Positions 11,481-24,720 are shown, numbered from the stretch's first letter. The stretch is DNA of 64,000 nt from Tipula vernalis (GCA_958295665.1 OY282558.1:310840092-310904091), one strand, 5' to 3'. Numbers and translations: made by a program. Notes: generated by a model not told the origin, from the sequence alone.

Positions 11481-11864
11481 AAACCCGTTATTTCACAGCC
11501 CACATTGATGGTTGGATGTCGGATAAAATCTAACACACTATGACCAGATTCTGCTCCATTTATCACTACTAAATAAAAACCATAAAATTGAGTAAATATT
11601 ATATTTATTTATTTATATTTCTTATCGAATTCAATTCAGGTACCAATTCAAAAATTCGCTATTAATAATTGAACTTATAATTCACATAAAAAAACTGATT
11701 TCATTTGAAAAATCAAAAATAATAAAATATTGAATGCGGGCACCTCTCATGGTTGAATTATTGGCTCAGCATCTCCTACAGCAACCTCAGCTTTTTTGGA
11801 TTTGTTTCTGAAATGTTTAAATTAAAAATTGTAATAGTGTCAATTGAAAGATATTTATATTATA

Positions 11865-12771
11865 ATTTACTTATATTGCAGTCTAAATTTGGCATGCTTT
11901 AAATAATTCTTGAAGAAATTCGCATTGGCTTGTGCAGTATAATTAAGATGACTTAGTCTTACAGTCGCGATAATTAATTCTAAAATTTCTTTGAAGGAAC
12001 TAAACGAATGCTTTTGCCCAGCCCGTGAAAAATGTTTCGGTAAATTGTCTTGGAACAATCATTTGCTCAAAATTTCAGCTGACCCGGCGGCATCTGCACC
12101 AGCATAAACTGATAATTTCTTTTTCTAGAAAAATTTAAAAAGTATTATAGTATTGTTTCTGGGATTTACTTATTCCCTCCGAACTCGACGACACTATTTC
12201 TGAACTGGCTTCAAGTTCTAGCGCAGATTGAAAATTCTCTGTTTAAAATTACGAAAAAGATCATATAAATATATAATATATAAGAAGTTGTTAAATTTAT
12301 ACAATATCTATTTACTTACCAATTTCCTTATGAATAATTTGGCATGGTATTGTTCTCCAATCTTGTTTTGGTGATAGGCCTAGTTTTTGTCCTTTCATTA
12401 CATGTTTACCTTATATTGGTGATTGGTTACATTGGTGTTTGGAGCAAACTTCGTGTATCTTTTGATATTCCATACATCTGATGATCAACTAGAATTGCCA
12501 AAAGATCATTTATAGCAACATGTGTTATTTTATAATTTATTGCCCATAATCTAAAGTTAATTTCTTAGGGAAGTAAACGAATCTTTTTCTTCTTCTGATG
12601 CAGATTCACTGTCCAATTATTCCTTATCGGAGCTGTTATTTTTATCTTCATTATTCGTACTTCAACATAAGCCACATTTGAGGTTGCATTTTTATTTTTT
12701 AACAAATAAGCCTGAAAACGCCTTCTAAAAGTATCGCGATTTAAAAAATAATTTATTCCTTTGGGCTTCAT
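11865..12771 (-). pseudogene. DUF4806-type protein gene, degenerate
   Basis: The function of this insect family is unknown; copies are numerous and repeat-associated. Read on the minus strand, the first block starts MKPKGINYFLNRDTFRRRFQ and is basic. It continues in frame through a TAA (12560s) into LWAINYKITHVAINDLLAIL and SKDTRSLLQTP, a helical region I associate with these proteins. A block with LGLSPKQDWRTIPCQIIHKE (near 12340) is followed by a GTAAGT donor. A short acidic exon (about 12180-12245, ALELEASSEIVSSSS) and a last exon (about 11865-12125) follow. The last exon has the DUF4806-like core: GADAAGSAEILSK, AGQKHSFSSFKEILELI and FFKNYLKHAKFRLQYK. At least three in-frame stops are present. 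The exon reading is inference from splice-like sites and family likeness. Confidence 0.5.
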
Positions 12772-12879
12772 TTTTTTAAATTTACCTCAAACACTTACAC
12801 TGCACTTACTGCTTCAACAATTTTAACTATAATGAATCTTTAGAATGTTAGTTGGTTGGCGTTACTGGTTAGAACAAAA

Positions 12880-13200
12880 TATGAAATGGGCTAGTTACTA
12901 ACTAGTAAGTAACATATTAAGCTCGATTCTAACTTAAAATCAACTATGGTTGAAGTTTGGTTGAAAGTCGGTTGATTTTAAACCAATAAGTTTATTACTA
13001 ACGCTATTCTCTTATGATATAACTGTGATGATTATAAGCGTTGGTGGTAGTATCTAAAACTAAAACTGCATTAATTTCTAACTATCAAGTCAAACATTAA
13101 CTATAGAGTTAGCAAAAGTTAAACTTTGGTTCACCGTGGTTAAAATTAAACCATTAAGTTCGTTATTAACTATAAATCGACTTAGGATTAAACTTATTTT
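12880..13200. repeat. GGTTAA/TTAACC-rich repeat block, right
   Basis: Same motif family as the block left of the gene: GTTAGTTGGTTGGCG, TAGTTACTAACTAG, AAGTTTGGTTGAAAGTCGG, AAGTTAAACTTTGGTT, GTGGTTAAAATTAAACC and GATTAAACTT. It lies directly upstream of the DUF4806-type gene start. Confidence 0.5.
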
Positions 13201-13669
13201 CGATATATTAATGAATAATATGGAATCTCTATACAAAATAATTATGGAAGACACATTCGGCATACTCGGTTATTAGTTGTTTTAAGAAAGAAAGAAACAT
13301 TCCCAAAGATAAGTTTTTAATCCCTACAGAGGTTAAACAACACTTAAATGTATTACTGATAATAAAATTATATAACAGGCGGTACTCAAACCCAGAAAAT
13401 AATTGCTCAAGCCAAAAATGGATGATTAAAAATGGGTAAAAAGTGTTTGCTATTAACTGACATGTTAATTTCTTACCATGTTTTACCTTTGAAGATTAAC
13501 TACATAAAAATCATAAAATTTGTCTAGGATGGCCAGTTATTCAACCAGATATTTACGGTTAAAATACACCTGGTCAAAGAATTACCCAAATATAACCGAA
13601 TAGTTACCTACATCAGAGGTTTACTTGTAACCATGGTTGGAAATTGTTTCTTCGGGAAGAATATGCAGC

Positions 13670-15370
13670 AAGTTTTTTAGATCAACATTTTAAAAAAAAA
13701 TTATCAAAAATTGTTCGGACTTTTAACATCAAATTAGTTTTAAAAAAATTTGTTATAATTTTTCATTAAGGAAATACGTAGTGCTAGTCAATAAGTTAAA
13801 AAACTGTAATCGACCTGAAGTTATACAAATATTCTTCTTACTGAAATCTTTACAAAAGAAAGTAATGTAACTATTAACACCATATCACTAATATATAATA
13901 AACCTGTAAATTTGAACCTCTCTATCACATGAATGGTATACGTTGAACATACGATGAAAGAACTAAAAAACTTAAAATGAAGGCATCAAACCTTTGAAAC
14001 CTTAAGGGCGAAAACAACCAATTCGAAAATTTGTTAGGTTATTTAAGTTTTTCTTGTGTTAAAACACAGAAAAGACATTTAATAATTTTTAATTTTTTTA
14101 AGTTTCTTTTTTAAGGTGATTCTCAAGAGGTGATTGGATCAGGTTAATGGATAGATTTTGATAATAATCTGGTTATTTATTTGTGTAGTGGATTTGATTC
14201 TTCTAAAAAATTAATTTTAAACACTCGACTACTTATTAAGTAAACGCAGTTTTTAAAACTCTTGTCCTACAAAAAACAGTATACGTCTTCTGTTTCCGAA
14301 AACACCATATAGGATGAAAAGAGAATGGTTAAAACGAAAAGAAAAAATGCTTTTAAATAATGGTAATTTAAAACAGAATTTATGGGTTTCACAAAACAAA
14401 TAATGAAATTCACTAACAGCTGTGTGAAAATCACTAAACCAAAATGTTTGTTAATGAGGATCATTTTTTGATGAATTTCCTTTTTCGTTTGTGAAACTAA
14501 CAAATTCTACCTTTAAATTGCCATTATTTGTGTAAATTTTGTGTTTTAGTTTATTCATTTTCGATCGAAAGTATTTGTATGTAGATGCAGATAAATTTGC
14601 TTTCACTTTTAAGGATATATCTATAGATTGAATTTATGAACCTTACTATACAGTCTCATAAATAATTATCCAATATAATTGACACTCATTTTATTTATTT
14701 TAAATATAAGATAATTTTTATGTCAAAAAAAAAAACAAAATATTGTTCAATGAAGTATATGGCACTACGTGAACAGAAACTTTTGTTGAATTCCTATTTT
14801 ACATTCACACAAAAATCGGAAGATATATGTATAGATTGATCCCTAAGCCTATAAGTACGTCTGATCAAATTTCTATTGTGGTTTATAAAAAGAACACTTT
14901 ATTGATATTTACAATCACAGAAAACTTAGAAAATTCAGTTTTCTGCAAATCATATAAAAAAAATTTCAATTATTAAAATATTAATGAATATATCGATGGT
15001 TCAAAGGTAAAAGTCAGTAACTGACATAAATGCAAGTTGGAGAAAATGGCATTTTGATTTTTGAGTTTTGTTAACCCGATTTATTTCATTAAGTGAGGAT
15101 AATATTTATGTATAACATACGCATTGTGTAAGTGATAATGCCTGTAATAGTTTTTAGGAGAGTATAAAGAAACAAAACTTAAATTATTATAAAAAAAGGT
15201 AAAAACAACAATTAGTGAGTTTTACTTGAAATTTGTATATTCATATTTTTACAATTAGTGACTATTCTAAATATAATTTGGTAAAAAATAAGGGAAAAAA
15301 ATAAACATGCAACAAAATTGTGTTATTGCACAATTATTCATTATTGTTTTTTCATTGAAAAAATTTAATT
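13670..15370. other. no recognisable gene
   Basis: AT-rich DNA with scattered TTAGTGA/TCACTAA motifs (for example 14410-14440, 15212-15223, 15255-15262), which also occur beyond the other end of the neighbouring DUF7869-like gene. No coding motif seen. Confidence 0.45.
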
Positions 15371-17736
15371 TTAATATGCGTCCAATGAATCAAGTTCAGC
15401 AAAATCAACAACATTTTTTTTCGATGGTAGATTTTCATACCATGGATGTAGCTCATTTGGGATTACACCAGATTGACAAAGTCTGATGAGATCTTTTTTT
15501 CCTGATCACTTATTGGTAGCAATGCACTATAAGCTCTTTCAATGGTTAAGGGTTTCACCTTTACATTTCGCTTTCGAATTTTTGGTGTTAAATAATTAAT
15601 GTCAATTTTGATGTAAGTGGAAGTGTGGTCATATCTATAAAATATAATGTTCGGATCATTTTTCTGGTATTTAATACATTTCATTTTTAACCAACATGCT
15701 ACATTGCCATTTTCGTCAATATTTCTGTTTTTTATAAGGTTCAAACTTAATTCATTTAAATTATAGAATTCGTTAAATTTCATTTCTTTTACTACATAAG
15801 CATCTTTTGTTTTGTTCCTGCCTCTTTTCGATCTTGCTTGAATAAATATGTCGCTTCAATCTCTCATCATAAATACAGATTTTTTTTTTTTGAATATTCA
15901 ATGGCTGCATGCATAGTCACATTCCATGTAGATATGTATGACCAGATTCAAGGAATTTATGTTCTATAGTAGATAAATGCGTATTTCGGACAGCGTAAAG
16001 CAAAATGGCTGCAACGTGTTGGTTACGATTTTGTCCTCCACAAGTATCTGAATACAAGATCAACTCAGTTATAGATGCAGGTAATGAAGTATTGTAATTG
16101 AATAAAATGGAACCGATTTCAGAACTATCACGCTTTCCATTTAACTTAAAAATAACAAAAGCCATTTTGATTGTATCCTTCTTCATAAAGTGTTAGATTA
16201 AAAACATTAATCTTCCTGCTATAATACATTTGTGACGGTTCTGTGGATGGTATTTGTAAAACGCTCTGTAAATCAAATGTGGCAGCCTGGAAAGAAGAAT
16301 CCGTACGTGCACGTTCTTTTTCATTATTTTTAGCTTCCATGCAATCATTTTTTCGTTTGATATGTAGTTCATATTCATCTTTTAGTTCTAGTTTTTTGTT
16401 TGTATCAGCTAGTTTGTATTTTGTGCATGTGCTGCATTGATCCTTCTTCGGCTTATAGAATGAAATATTAAAATCCATGCAAAAAATTCTACGATATGTT
16501 GCTGCTGATACCGGGAGCTCATTGCTTTCCTTACAAAATTCACAGTACAATTCATACATTTTAAGAATGGAAAGTGTACTGTCCAAATATTTCCAATTAC
16601 TTGTTATTCTGACATAATGCGCAGGTGTAATAGAAAAACTTTGTAAGTGTTTTTTTACCACATCTCTGCTCCTAATGCTTGTTTTATTTCTCGGTGATTT
16701 TTTACCACGATTATCAGTTCCCTCAAAACTGTCACTAGAATTTATTTTCGAAAACGCCGAGTTAACTGGTCCATTAGATATGAACAAGGTTTTTTGAGAA
16801 AAACTTGAACACACTCTGATGCGATTACCTAGAGCATTAGCAAAGTAATAGGATCTGGAAAGCAATCGCAAAGAATTTCCTGTTGTACGCTTTGGTTTTA
16901 CAGACATAACATTTTTCAAAATAAAATCCTTTTGCCTGCAATAGCTGCTAAGGCCCCAATAAAATTTGCAAATATCGATTCTCTCTTCCTGTGAGATATT
17001 TTACTTGCAGCGAAATTTGCAGTTTGAACAGTCTGCAGTTTTGGGAAATTTAGCATCTTTAAAACCTGTTTTTGTTACATAAGGTAAGCACTATGTGCAC
17101 GTTTAACTTTAGCTACATTTGGTTTCCATGTAGCAGGATTTTGGGTACGTTTACGATTTTTTTTGTTTAATTCATCATCTCTAGCAGTATCGGTTAGTTC
17201 ATTAGTGTCATAAAAGTCAGATTCGCTTGTGCAAAATGGAGTATTTTCACAGTTCTCCGAATTCATTAAGGAATGCCTAAAAAAATATGAAGTAATTGTC
17301 ATTACATGTGCTGACCGTATTAAAACTATCATGTTAAAAGCTTATGATTTACATGGAACTAAACTGCAATTTACGTGCTACTGTACTGAAATAAATAACT
17401 TACATTCTTAAGTAATTGATTAGAATTTCCTTTATAATGATGCATTTCCAAGCCCAAAGAATAATCGGATGAAATTTTATATTCGAGCGTTGGATCATTA
17501 AAAGAATCATAGAAAATCCCATACTTTTATCTGTAAATTTCGGGTATCTTAGATGGTCCCTGAAATGCAAAAAATTCAAATAACTAGTAAGCACTTTAAT
17601 AAGTTAATAATAATTTATTGAATAAATTAAATTAAATAATACTTACAGGTTTTGGTTCTTCATTTCTAACATTTTTATTAATTTTTGATGCGGCTTTGGC
17701 CATTTCTACTAATTGTTTACCACGACTTAAATACAT
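15371..17736 (-). pseudogene. DUF7869-like transposase-type gene, three exons, multiple lesions
   Basis: Exon 1 (17736-17647, 30 codons from ATG, MYLSRGKQLVEMAKAASKIN) ends at a GTAAGT donor. Exon 2 (17559-17404, 52 codons) follows an AG acceptor and ends at another GTAAGT. Exon 3 runs from 17276 to the TAA at 15371-15373. Landmarks in exon 3: RKRTQNPATWKPN; a Cys cluster CSNCKFRC; NISQEERIDICK; SITPAHYVRIT; a second Cys pair DQCSTCTKY; FDLQSVLQIPSTEP; GKRDSSEIGS; LILYSDTCGGQNRN; ESGHTY; and the C-terminus FAELDSLDAY. The FDLQ and YSDTCGGQN Asp residues look like an RNase H-type acidic core, so transposase origin is plausible but inferred. Lesions: TAA in exon 2, TAA after RCK, and frameshifts near 17075, 16145, 15870 and 15480. 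Confidence 0.7.
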
Positions 17737-18054
17737 TATCACTTAAAAATTTCAAATTAAATTATATAAAATAATTATCTTGCTTAATAAAATGTACACT
17801 TTTTAAATGATTAATAAAATGATAATAAACATTGAATGTGACTTTGATGTTCAAAATCTTTCAACTGTTTCTATTGGTACTTAGCAACGGAAATAAGTAC
17901 ACTTTGCTGAAACTTTTTTAAACTCTAAACTTTCTAGTTTAAATAAAATGCCATACAAAATACTTCGCGATGATAAATAAATTAACATTTTACCATAGTA
18001 ATGACTTTTACCTGAAATAAATAACACAATATTGGAATAAAATTATATTCTGGA

Positions 18055-18122
18055 AAAACTCACTAAATGTTATAATGACTTTTACCTTTTGAATTTAAAG
18101 AAATATATTATTTAGTGAGTTT
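18055..18122. repeat. inverted AAACTCACTAAAT / ATTTAGTGAGTTT pair
   Basis: Palindromic pair about 45 bp apart. The same AGTGAGTTTT motif occurs at 15213-15223 on the other side of the DUF7869-like gene, suggesting subterminal repeats of one element spanning roughly 15.2-18.2 kb. No clean TIR or target duplication found. Confidence 0.4.
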
Positions 18123-18249
18123 TTCTTTACTAAAATCTAAGTCTAATGAAGGAAATATGGAAAAATAATTTTACAAGACTAAAGTTTAGTAAATTATAAG
18201 TGACACAATAATTTCAATAGAAATTTTTTTTCCGTGATACGAGTGAATT

Positions 18250-19380
18250 CAAAGGTTGCACTGAAAACTAAACCAATTTTCAAATACTAATAGCTTAAAG
18301 CATTTAAATTCAATATTTATGAAAATAGTTATAGTTAATAATATGGACAGCTTATAACAATCTTCGAGTTACTGTATGCGTGAGGTACTGGAAGATTGTT
18401 GCAGACTCTACCGCGGTTATTCCAGACAGCATTTTTTAGCCGGCTAGGTTGCAGTCACTAGGGTGGTCCTTTTCTGGGACCAACGGAAGAGCTTGAATTT
18501 CCCGTTGGAAAAACAAATGAACCAAACAAAAAAAAAATTGAATAAATAAATAAAATTAATAAAAATTTGAAGTACTATATGGAGTTTACGCCACCGCTGC
18601 TCACCAATGGAAATATACTATTGCCCTAATTATTCATACCTCCGAAACGAAGTTGAAATCAAAAATAATTCACTCATAAGAACAACAAAAAAATATAAAT
18701 TTATAACAAAATAAAAAATAAAGATTATATTTTAAAATTTGTTATACTAAGAAAAGAGAAAAAAAAATTATAATAATAATAATTAATTTACAAATTGATT
18801 TGTGTAAACAAAAATCTTCTAATTTTTTAAGATCATATACGTATACCATGTTTGTTCCTTTTAATTGTTTTTATTTTATTTTATTTTAATTACAAAAAGT
18901 AACAAGAAAAATGATAATTCCTTAGTTAAAAATATTAATTAATTAAAAAAAAAAAAAAACAAAATAAAAAAAAATCATATAAATTTGATTTAAAATAATA
19001 ATTTGAATAATCTCAACTTATTGTACATCGTTGTACATCTCGTCTTTAAATTGTAATGACGAATGGAGGTCGTTGATTCAAACGAAGAACTTGGCTTGTA
19101 TAAACTGTGTAAACTGTATAAGGCTTAAAGCGGCAGATTTTATTTCAGTTTATACTATTTTTGTTTTTGTTGTGCACTTCCAAAATAAAATTTTGGATCT
19201 AGTATAACATTATGAAATGTAAACACATAGCGGTTTACAACCGTTAGAGCACTTAAGCACTTGCTCTATTAAGAATATCTTCCGATTCTTCGTATTTGGC
19301 CTTTTTAATTTCGACCACACTTAAATATTAGTTTTATGATTATTATAATTTTGTTTATTAATTAATGTTCATTAAAAAAC
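18250..19380. other. no recognisable gene
   Basis: AT-rich, with a slightly GC-richer patch at 18370-18510 that has no readable frame. Nothing else to report. Confidence 0.5.
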
Positions 19381-19381
19381 T

Positions 19382-19640
19382 GCTTAGAATAATTTTGAAA
19401 CCAAAAGTGAAAACAAAAAAAAAATTCAAATTACCGCAAAAAACCAAAAAATTACCGCGAAATAATTAATAATTGAAATCAAAAACAAAAAAATATTCTT
19501 AACCGAACAAGGTTCATAAAATTACCGAGCAAATATAATCAAAGTGCTTAGAATAATTTTGAAACCAAAAATGGAAAAGAAAAACTAATTTACCGCACAA
19601 AACCCAAAAAAATTACCGCGAAATAAAAACAAAACAAAAA
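19382..19640 (+). repeat. imperfect tandem duplication, period about 164 bp
   Basis: GCTTAGAATAATTTTGAAAC is at 19382 and again about 164 bp later (19546). Each copy is followed by A-rich sequence and the same ATTACCGCGAAATAA segment (19451 and 19613 areas). The second copy is incomplete. Confidence 0.75.
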
Positions 19641-20238
19641 TAACTCTGAGAATTTGACTTATTTTCTCTTTTGTTTAATAAATTGCTTTTTTGTAATTAT
19701 GTCCGACGCTCGGTATTTTTGAGCCCTATATATAGTTGTCGGTATTGAAATGTTTGTCCGGTTAGTTTATTAAATAATATTTTTTATAGTTTAAATTAAT
19801 GCTTAATTTTATGCAGTTCACAACCAAAAATATCACCAATTTTTTTTTCTAGTCTTCAAACACTATATTTTAAGCACATGTTATTTTTATTTATTTATTT
19901 ATTTTTAATATTTAACTATTGATTATTATCATTATGAAGTATTTATTTTTCATAACTATTATTATTTCATTGATTTAGTTTTTATTGTCACTTTGTTTGC
20001 TGTTATTTATAATTATTTTAATTAATTTTGTATTAAATTGTTTTTATTTTCTAATTTCTTTTTGGAACACCTTTAGCTCTCAAATTATAAACTCAACTTC
20101 CCCTCTTTACATCTCTTCCTCCTTACAAACCTCTTCCTCCGTTCAAACCTCTTCATCATGTTTTTTTTTTTTAATTTTTTTTTTTCAACTATTACAATAT
20201 ATATATAAAGGAAAACTCTCATTACAGCTAAAACAACT
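19640..20238. other. no recognisable gene
   Basis: T-rich DNA. A pyrimidine-rich stretch at 20093-20160 has loose ACCTCTTCCTCC repeats, which account for the Ser/Leu-rich chance ORF here. Confidence 0.5.
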
Positions 20239-20610
20239 AAAGCCGTGTTTTCCATGAGAACTGCACTAGAACTCGATAAACTTTAAATTAATTTTATTAT
20301 TCTATGTAAACCGAAAAAAATTTAATTCATAAAGCGGGAATATGTAGTGTATTTGACATAAATACACATTTTAAGTTTAAAAGTTATCCCCTTCAGTTAT
20401 TTCATTAATATTTTCTTATTTATTCCTGACGTCATTACACGCAACTATACACTCGATAAATTCATCAAGTATAACTAAAAAATAAGCTATAATTGTAATT
20501 ATTTGTTGCTATACAGCTAAAAATGTAATGCACTTCACATTAGCACTTTAAGAATTTTTTTTTCTGTTTACATATTTTCCTAGTGCACTTCTCATGGAAA
20601 ACACGACTTT
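20239..20610. mobile_element. 372-bp MITE with about 33-bp TIRs
   Basis: Left end AAAGCCGTGTTTTCCATGAG, continuing AACTGCACTAGAA; the right end in reverse is AAAGTCGTGTTTTCCATGAG, continuing AAGTGCACTAGGAA. About 30 of 33 positions match. The interior is non-coding, with an internal GAAGTGCATTA motif echoing the TIR. The target duplication is unclear. Superfamily not assigned. Confidence 0.8.
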
Positions 20611-20639
20611 ATTACTAAAACAATCAATCGATCTACTAG

Positions 20640-22344
20640 AATACATTGACCCAATGAACTGTACTTGAGTTTAATACGTTTCGTTACGTACCCTAGCCAA
20701 AATTATCGTACAATTCGCCGAAGCTGTCTCTGGACTAATTCTAAAATCGCATTGGACTTGGAAAATTTCCGATATATAAATAAACATATAAATGAATTGC
20801 ATTTAGTTGTTAAAAAATATTTTGGCCACGATCCAAAGGGACCTGAAAACAGAGTTTGGTGGAAAAAAGAGATTTAAGGATTGAGATTAAATTAAAATTA
20901 AAGCAAATATAGTGTTTTATATATAGTATAAACCTGATATATAAATCGCAACCCATACCTAAAGTCCCTCTTCATGAATAAAGTCAATGCTTTGGATATT
21001 TTTCGAGTCGATATAGAAGTAAATCTGCTGTTAGCCTTTTTCTGAGAAAAGAAGAAGTATGTTCGCATGTACGTTGGAAAAAAATGTTTGGGAGGGATTT
21101 TTTTACTAGCGTGTTGTCAAAGTTAATTTTATATTTTCCTGGGATAACATTAAGGCGGTGATGATTTTAATTAAAAAGCCTTAGTATTATCGTGGCTTCT
21201 AACCATTCTTATTATTTATTGTTGTTTAATCAAGTATAATATGTAAATTTAAACCTCGCAATGCCATAAAATAAACATTTCAACATTTGAAATTACTTTA
21301 ATAAAGCTTTGCTTGTGATAAAAGTCAGAAACAATGAAAAATATAAAATTCATTGATACAACCAATTATTGTCAAAGAACACGATTTTTTGAAAATGCTC
21401 GAAAGCAGTAAGTATATCAGAACAAAACGGCTTAATTGCCTCTTAAAAATTTTGAAATCTGTGTTAATTTAAAGTTTCTTTTACAAACAGGGAATTTTGA
21501 GAAACTTATTATGCATTTCTTTTGTTATTTATATAATCTTTCTCGTGATTATCCAACTGTAGAACTATCACTATTGGTAGATTTACCACTGATTTCTGAA
21601 CATATACAAGTCGCTAAACCAAAATTTTTATTTTCATGTCAGATTACCAATAATATTTTATTTAATAACTTAAGGAGTTTAGGCTTAAATATAATCAGAA
21701 CTTTTTGCTCTATTAATTTTTCTTCTCATTCAATAACGGTTAAAAATTGACGATCATGGCACAAAATATCCTACAGAAATTAAACTAAGAGTAAATCTAC
21801 CTACATAGATGGAAAGTTCACACACTGATTACTAAAAAATATATATAATAGTAAAACTGAATTGAACAATAAAAAAAATTACTCATTTGCTAGTGTACAA
21901 CTCATCTTAAAAATAATAAACTTAGTTTTGCCATTGTCAAATATTGTACATTATTTATTTGTTCCAAAATGCAATAAATAAAGGAAAAACATTTTTCAGA
22001 AAACATTTTGTACAAATTGACCGTAGGAACATGCTTAGGTCAAACTTTTATTTACCGACAATAATCCTCTTTGTAAAGTTTAATCGTTTTTCTTTCCACT
22101 CTTTGTTCAACTGTGTTTTTCTTTACTTTTGAGGATTTTAAAATGTGAACCTTTTTATTTTCATTGCCATTCACGATATAGCGGAATTGATGCTTCAGAG
22201 AACTTTACGGTTAATTTATGGCTAGAACATATTTTAGAAATTTACTGGACTAAATTGCTTACTCCCTTCCAATTAAGACATTATAGGTTTAACTACAACA
22301 AAAAAATGGCTAAATTCTTTCCAAGATATACTAACTATATTTAA
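20640..22344 (+). other. decayed coding remnants, family not recognised
   Basis: Several plus-strand frames have protein-like rather than AT-noise composition. 20665-20877 includes RTIRRSCLWTN and YFGHDPKGPENRVWWKKE. 21436-21750 includes SRDYPTVELSLLVDLPLISE, followed in another frame (about 21738) by DDHGTKYPTEIKLRVNLPT. 22129-22344 includes FTVNLWLEH and LTPFQLRHYRFNYNKKMAKF. Their order and orientation suit one frameshifted or exon-split gene, but I do not recognise it and cannot join the parts. An extinct transposon protein is the simplest guess. Confidence 0.3.
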
Positions 22345-24720
22345 TTTATACATTATTCCTATTTAACGTTGAAATTCGGTTAAATAAAATATTTCTCTCT
22401 GGAAAATTCATGACCTAATCTAAATTTAATTAACAAAAACGACATTAATTTGTTTCAATTAATTAATAAAAATAAAAAGCTTAACACTATTTTATCATTA
22501 TAATTTCAATTTCCGTTTAACGGACAAACTTTACAATAGAATTTAACTCGTGCACGAATAATACTGTGTTATACTAATCGGTAATTTTATCCGCAGCAAA
22601 GCAATCTTTTTAATTATTAGATTAATTAAGTTGATAAATATTTGTATATATGTACTATAAATAAATCAATAGATATATACTATATGTGTATGTACATATT
22701 ATAAAAAATATTATTTTTATTTTTACAATTTTTATGATGATAACAATAAATTCAATTGAATGATTAAATTAAAACATTAAACAAATAAAACAATTGATTG
22801 GATATATTTTAATGGATAACACAGTAGTTTCTGTACTGTATACAAATACATTTTTATCTAAGAAGATGTTAGATAAAAAACGATTAATATTAAAAGCTAT
22901 AAAAAAATATTTTTATTGTTATTACTTTTGGAAATAAATATATAAAGTTATTAAATTGTGTATATATAACAACAATAAATCATAATAAATATTTGAAATA
23001 TTTTTTTATTAATTAAAATAGGAATTTATAAATAAGTTTCAGGACACAATAAAACCAAAAATATAGCAAATACTCGGTTATGCCGGTACCCGACAATTAC
23101 AGACGACTGTAAGTAACATCAGATTTAAAATGTTGCTATTTTAAAATGTTTAAAAAATAATGTTTTGTCGAACTAGTGTTGAATGCGCAGTGTACCATCC
23201 GAAACGGCAAATCCGTACTATCCGTCGCAATATTTTCGTTATTTTTTTGTTGTAAAATGGCAACATATTTTTGAAGATGTTTCCATAATATTGCAGATGC
23301 CACTTTTTAGGATAGAGTAAAAGACTTTGAATAAGGTCATTGCATTTTATTACTTAAATAAAACTTAAAAATCACAGAAATAAGCAATAAGCTTTACAAC
23401 AAAAGCTATTTTAATATCCAGATCAGCAAAATATATAAAACAAGTAAAATTAAATTGCTTACTGGATATTTATCGTACTTTTGTTATTTAGATAGAACTA
23501 CCCAAAAAATAATTTAAATCAACGTATGTATGTTGATGTATATAAATAATATAAAAGATAAAATCTGATTACATACTGTAATATATAAAACATATAAGGC
23601 TTCGATTTCGTTCTTTCTTATGTATGTACAATTCCTAATAATGGAATCGAGAGTACAAGAAAATAAATTGCTTGCCTTATCTTCATGTTGTTATTTTTAT
23701 ATAAAATTATATTTTTTGTTTCTTATCCAAGATGTTTTATGGTGTTGGTTGGTTGATTCGTAAATGGATTTTTTTTTATAGTACCAATAGCTGCAAGAAA
23801 TATGTATACGAATACGAGTACAATATATCACATAGAACAATACTGTACGCGCTTGGTTTTCAGAATTTTGTGTTATACTTTTTTATTACCGTCATAAATA
23901 AAACTAAACTCTTCCATCTAGAGGAATGTATATGTGCTGGAATATGTATTTTATGTAAAAGTTTTGTGTATGTGAATATTATATAAACATATACGAGTAC
24001 ATATATTTATTTATATAAACAAAGAGTATTGATTTTTTTTTTCTTTATACCTACATTTATATAAAGCATACTTGTAAGACGTTTTGTCTCGATATAAGTA
24101 CAAATATAAAAAATATGTGTAAGATCTACCTTATCTTTTTCTTTTTTTGCAATTTATTACTTGTTTCAACGATGGTGAATTTCAGTTTTTATTAAAATGA
24201 ACTTTTCTTGTATGCTGTATGTTGCTTTACTCACAAACACAGATACTCTAAATGAGGTTTATTAATACTCGATAATAATCTAAAGCAATTTACAAAACTT
24301 GAATCGGTATCTTTTGGCGGTATATTACCCCAATTACTGTTGGAAAATTATAGTTGAATAATAAAACTTCCTCTTAATTTTTTTTTACATCAGGCTAATC
24401 ACGATTTACGATAATTAGTCCCAGGAAATTTATTGAGTGTCCCAGTCCCTTAAAAATCTATAAATATTACAAACCATACTTCGCTGAGACACTAATTTAT
24501 TTCTAGATAAATGACTTAAAATAAGAAAATAAAAACCACTGAAAGAGAACTGTTCAAATGAAGCGATTGTACAAATTGCGAGTCCACAGGTGTTTAAAAT
24601 ATTTATGACATTAAAATGGTTTGAGGCCGTTAATATTGCAAACGGTTGGAAATGTTTACATTGATTACGTCTAATATCTATACAGGATACTACGATATTA
24701 TCATGGTTATTCACTAATTC
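22345..24720. other. no recognisable gene
   Basis: Very AT-rich. Fly-type TATGTACATAT and ACGAGTAC words (22680s, 23810s, 23990s). ORFs are chance. Confidence 0.5.

Larger units (their letters stand above)
11160..13670. mobile_element. candidate element: DUF4806-type gene between GGTTAA-rich repeat blocks
   Basis: The minus-strand gene at 11865-12771 is flanked by two blocks packed with degenerate GGTTAA/TTAACC/AACTT motifs in both orientations (about 11180-11480 and 12880-13200, with an outlier at 13540-13640). Such iterated subterminal motifs are typical of transposase-binding ends. The boundaries are estimates: no clean TIR or target duplication was found, though AAGTAACAATTTTTGATTGG (left) and GAAGAAACAATTTCCAACC (right, reversed) are weakly similar. 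Confidence 0.4.
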
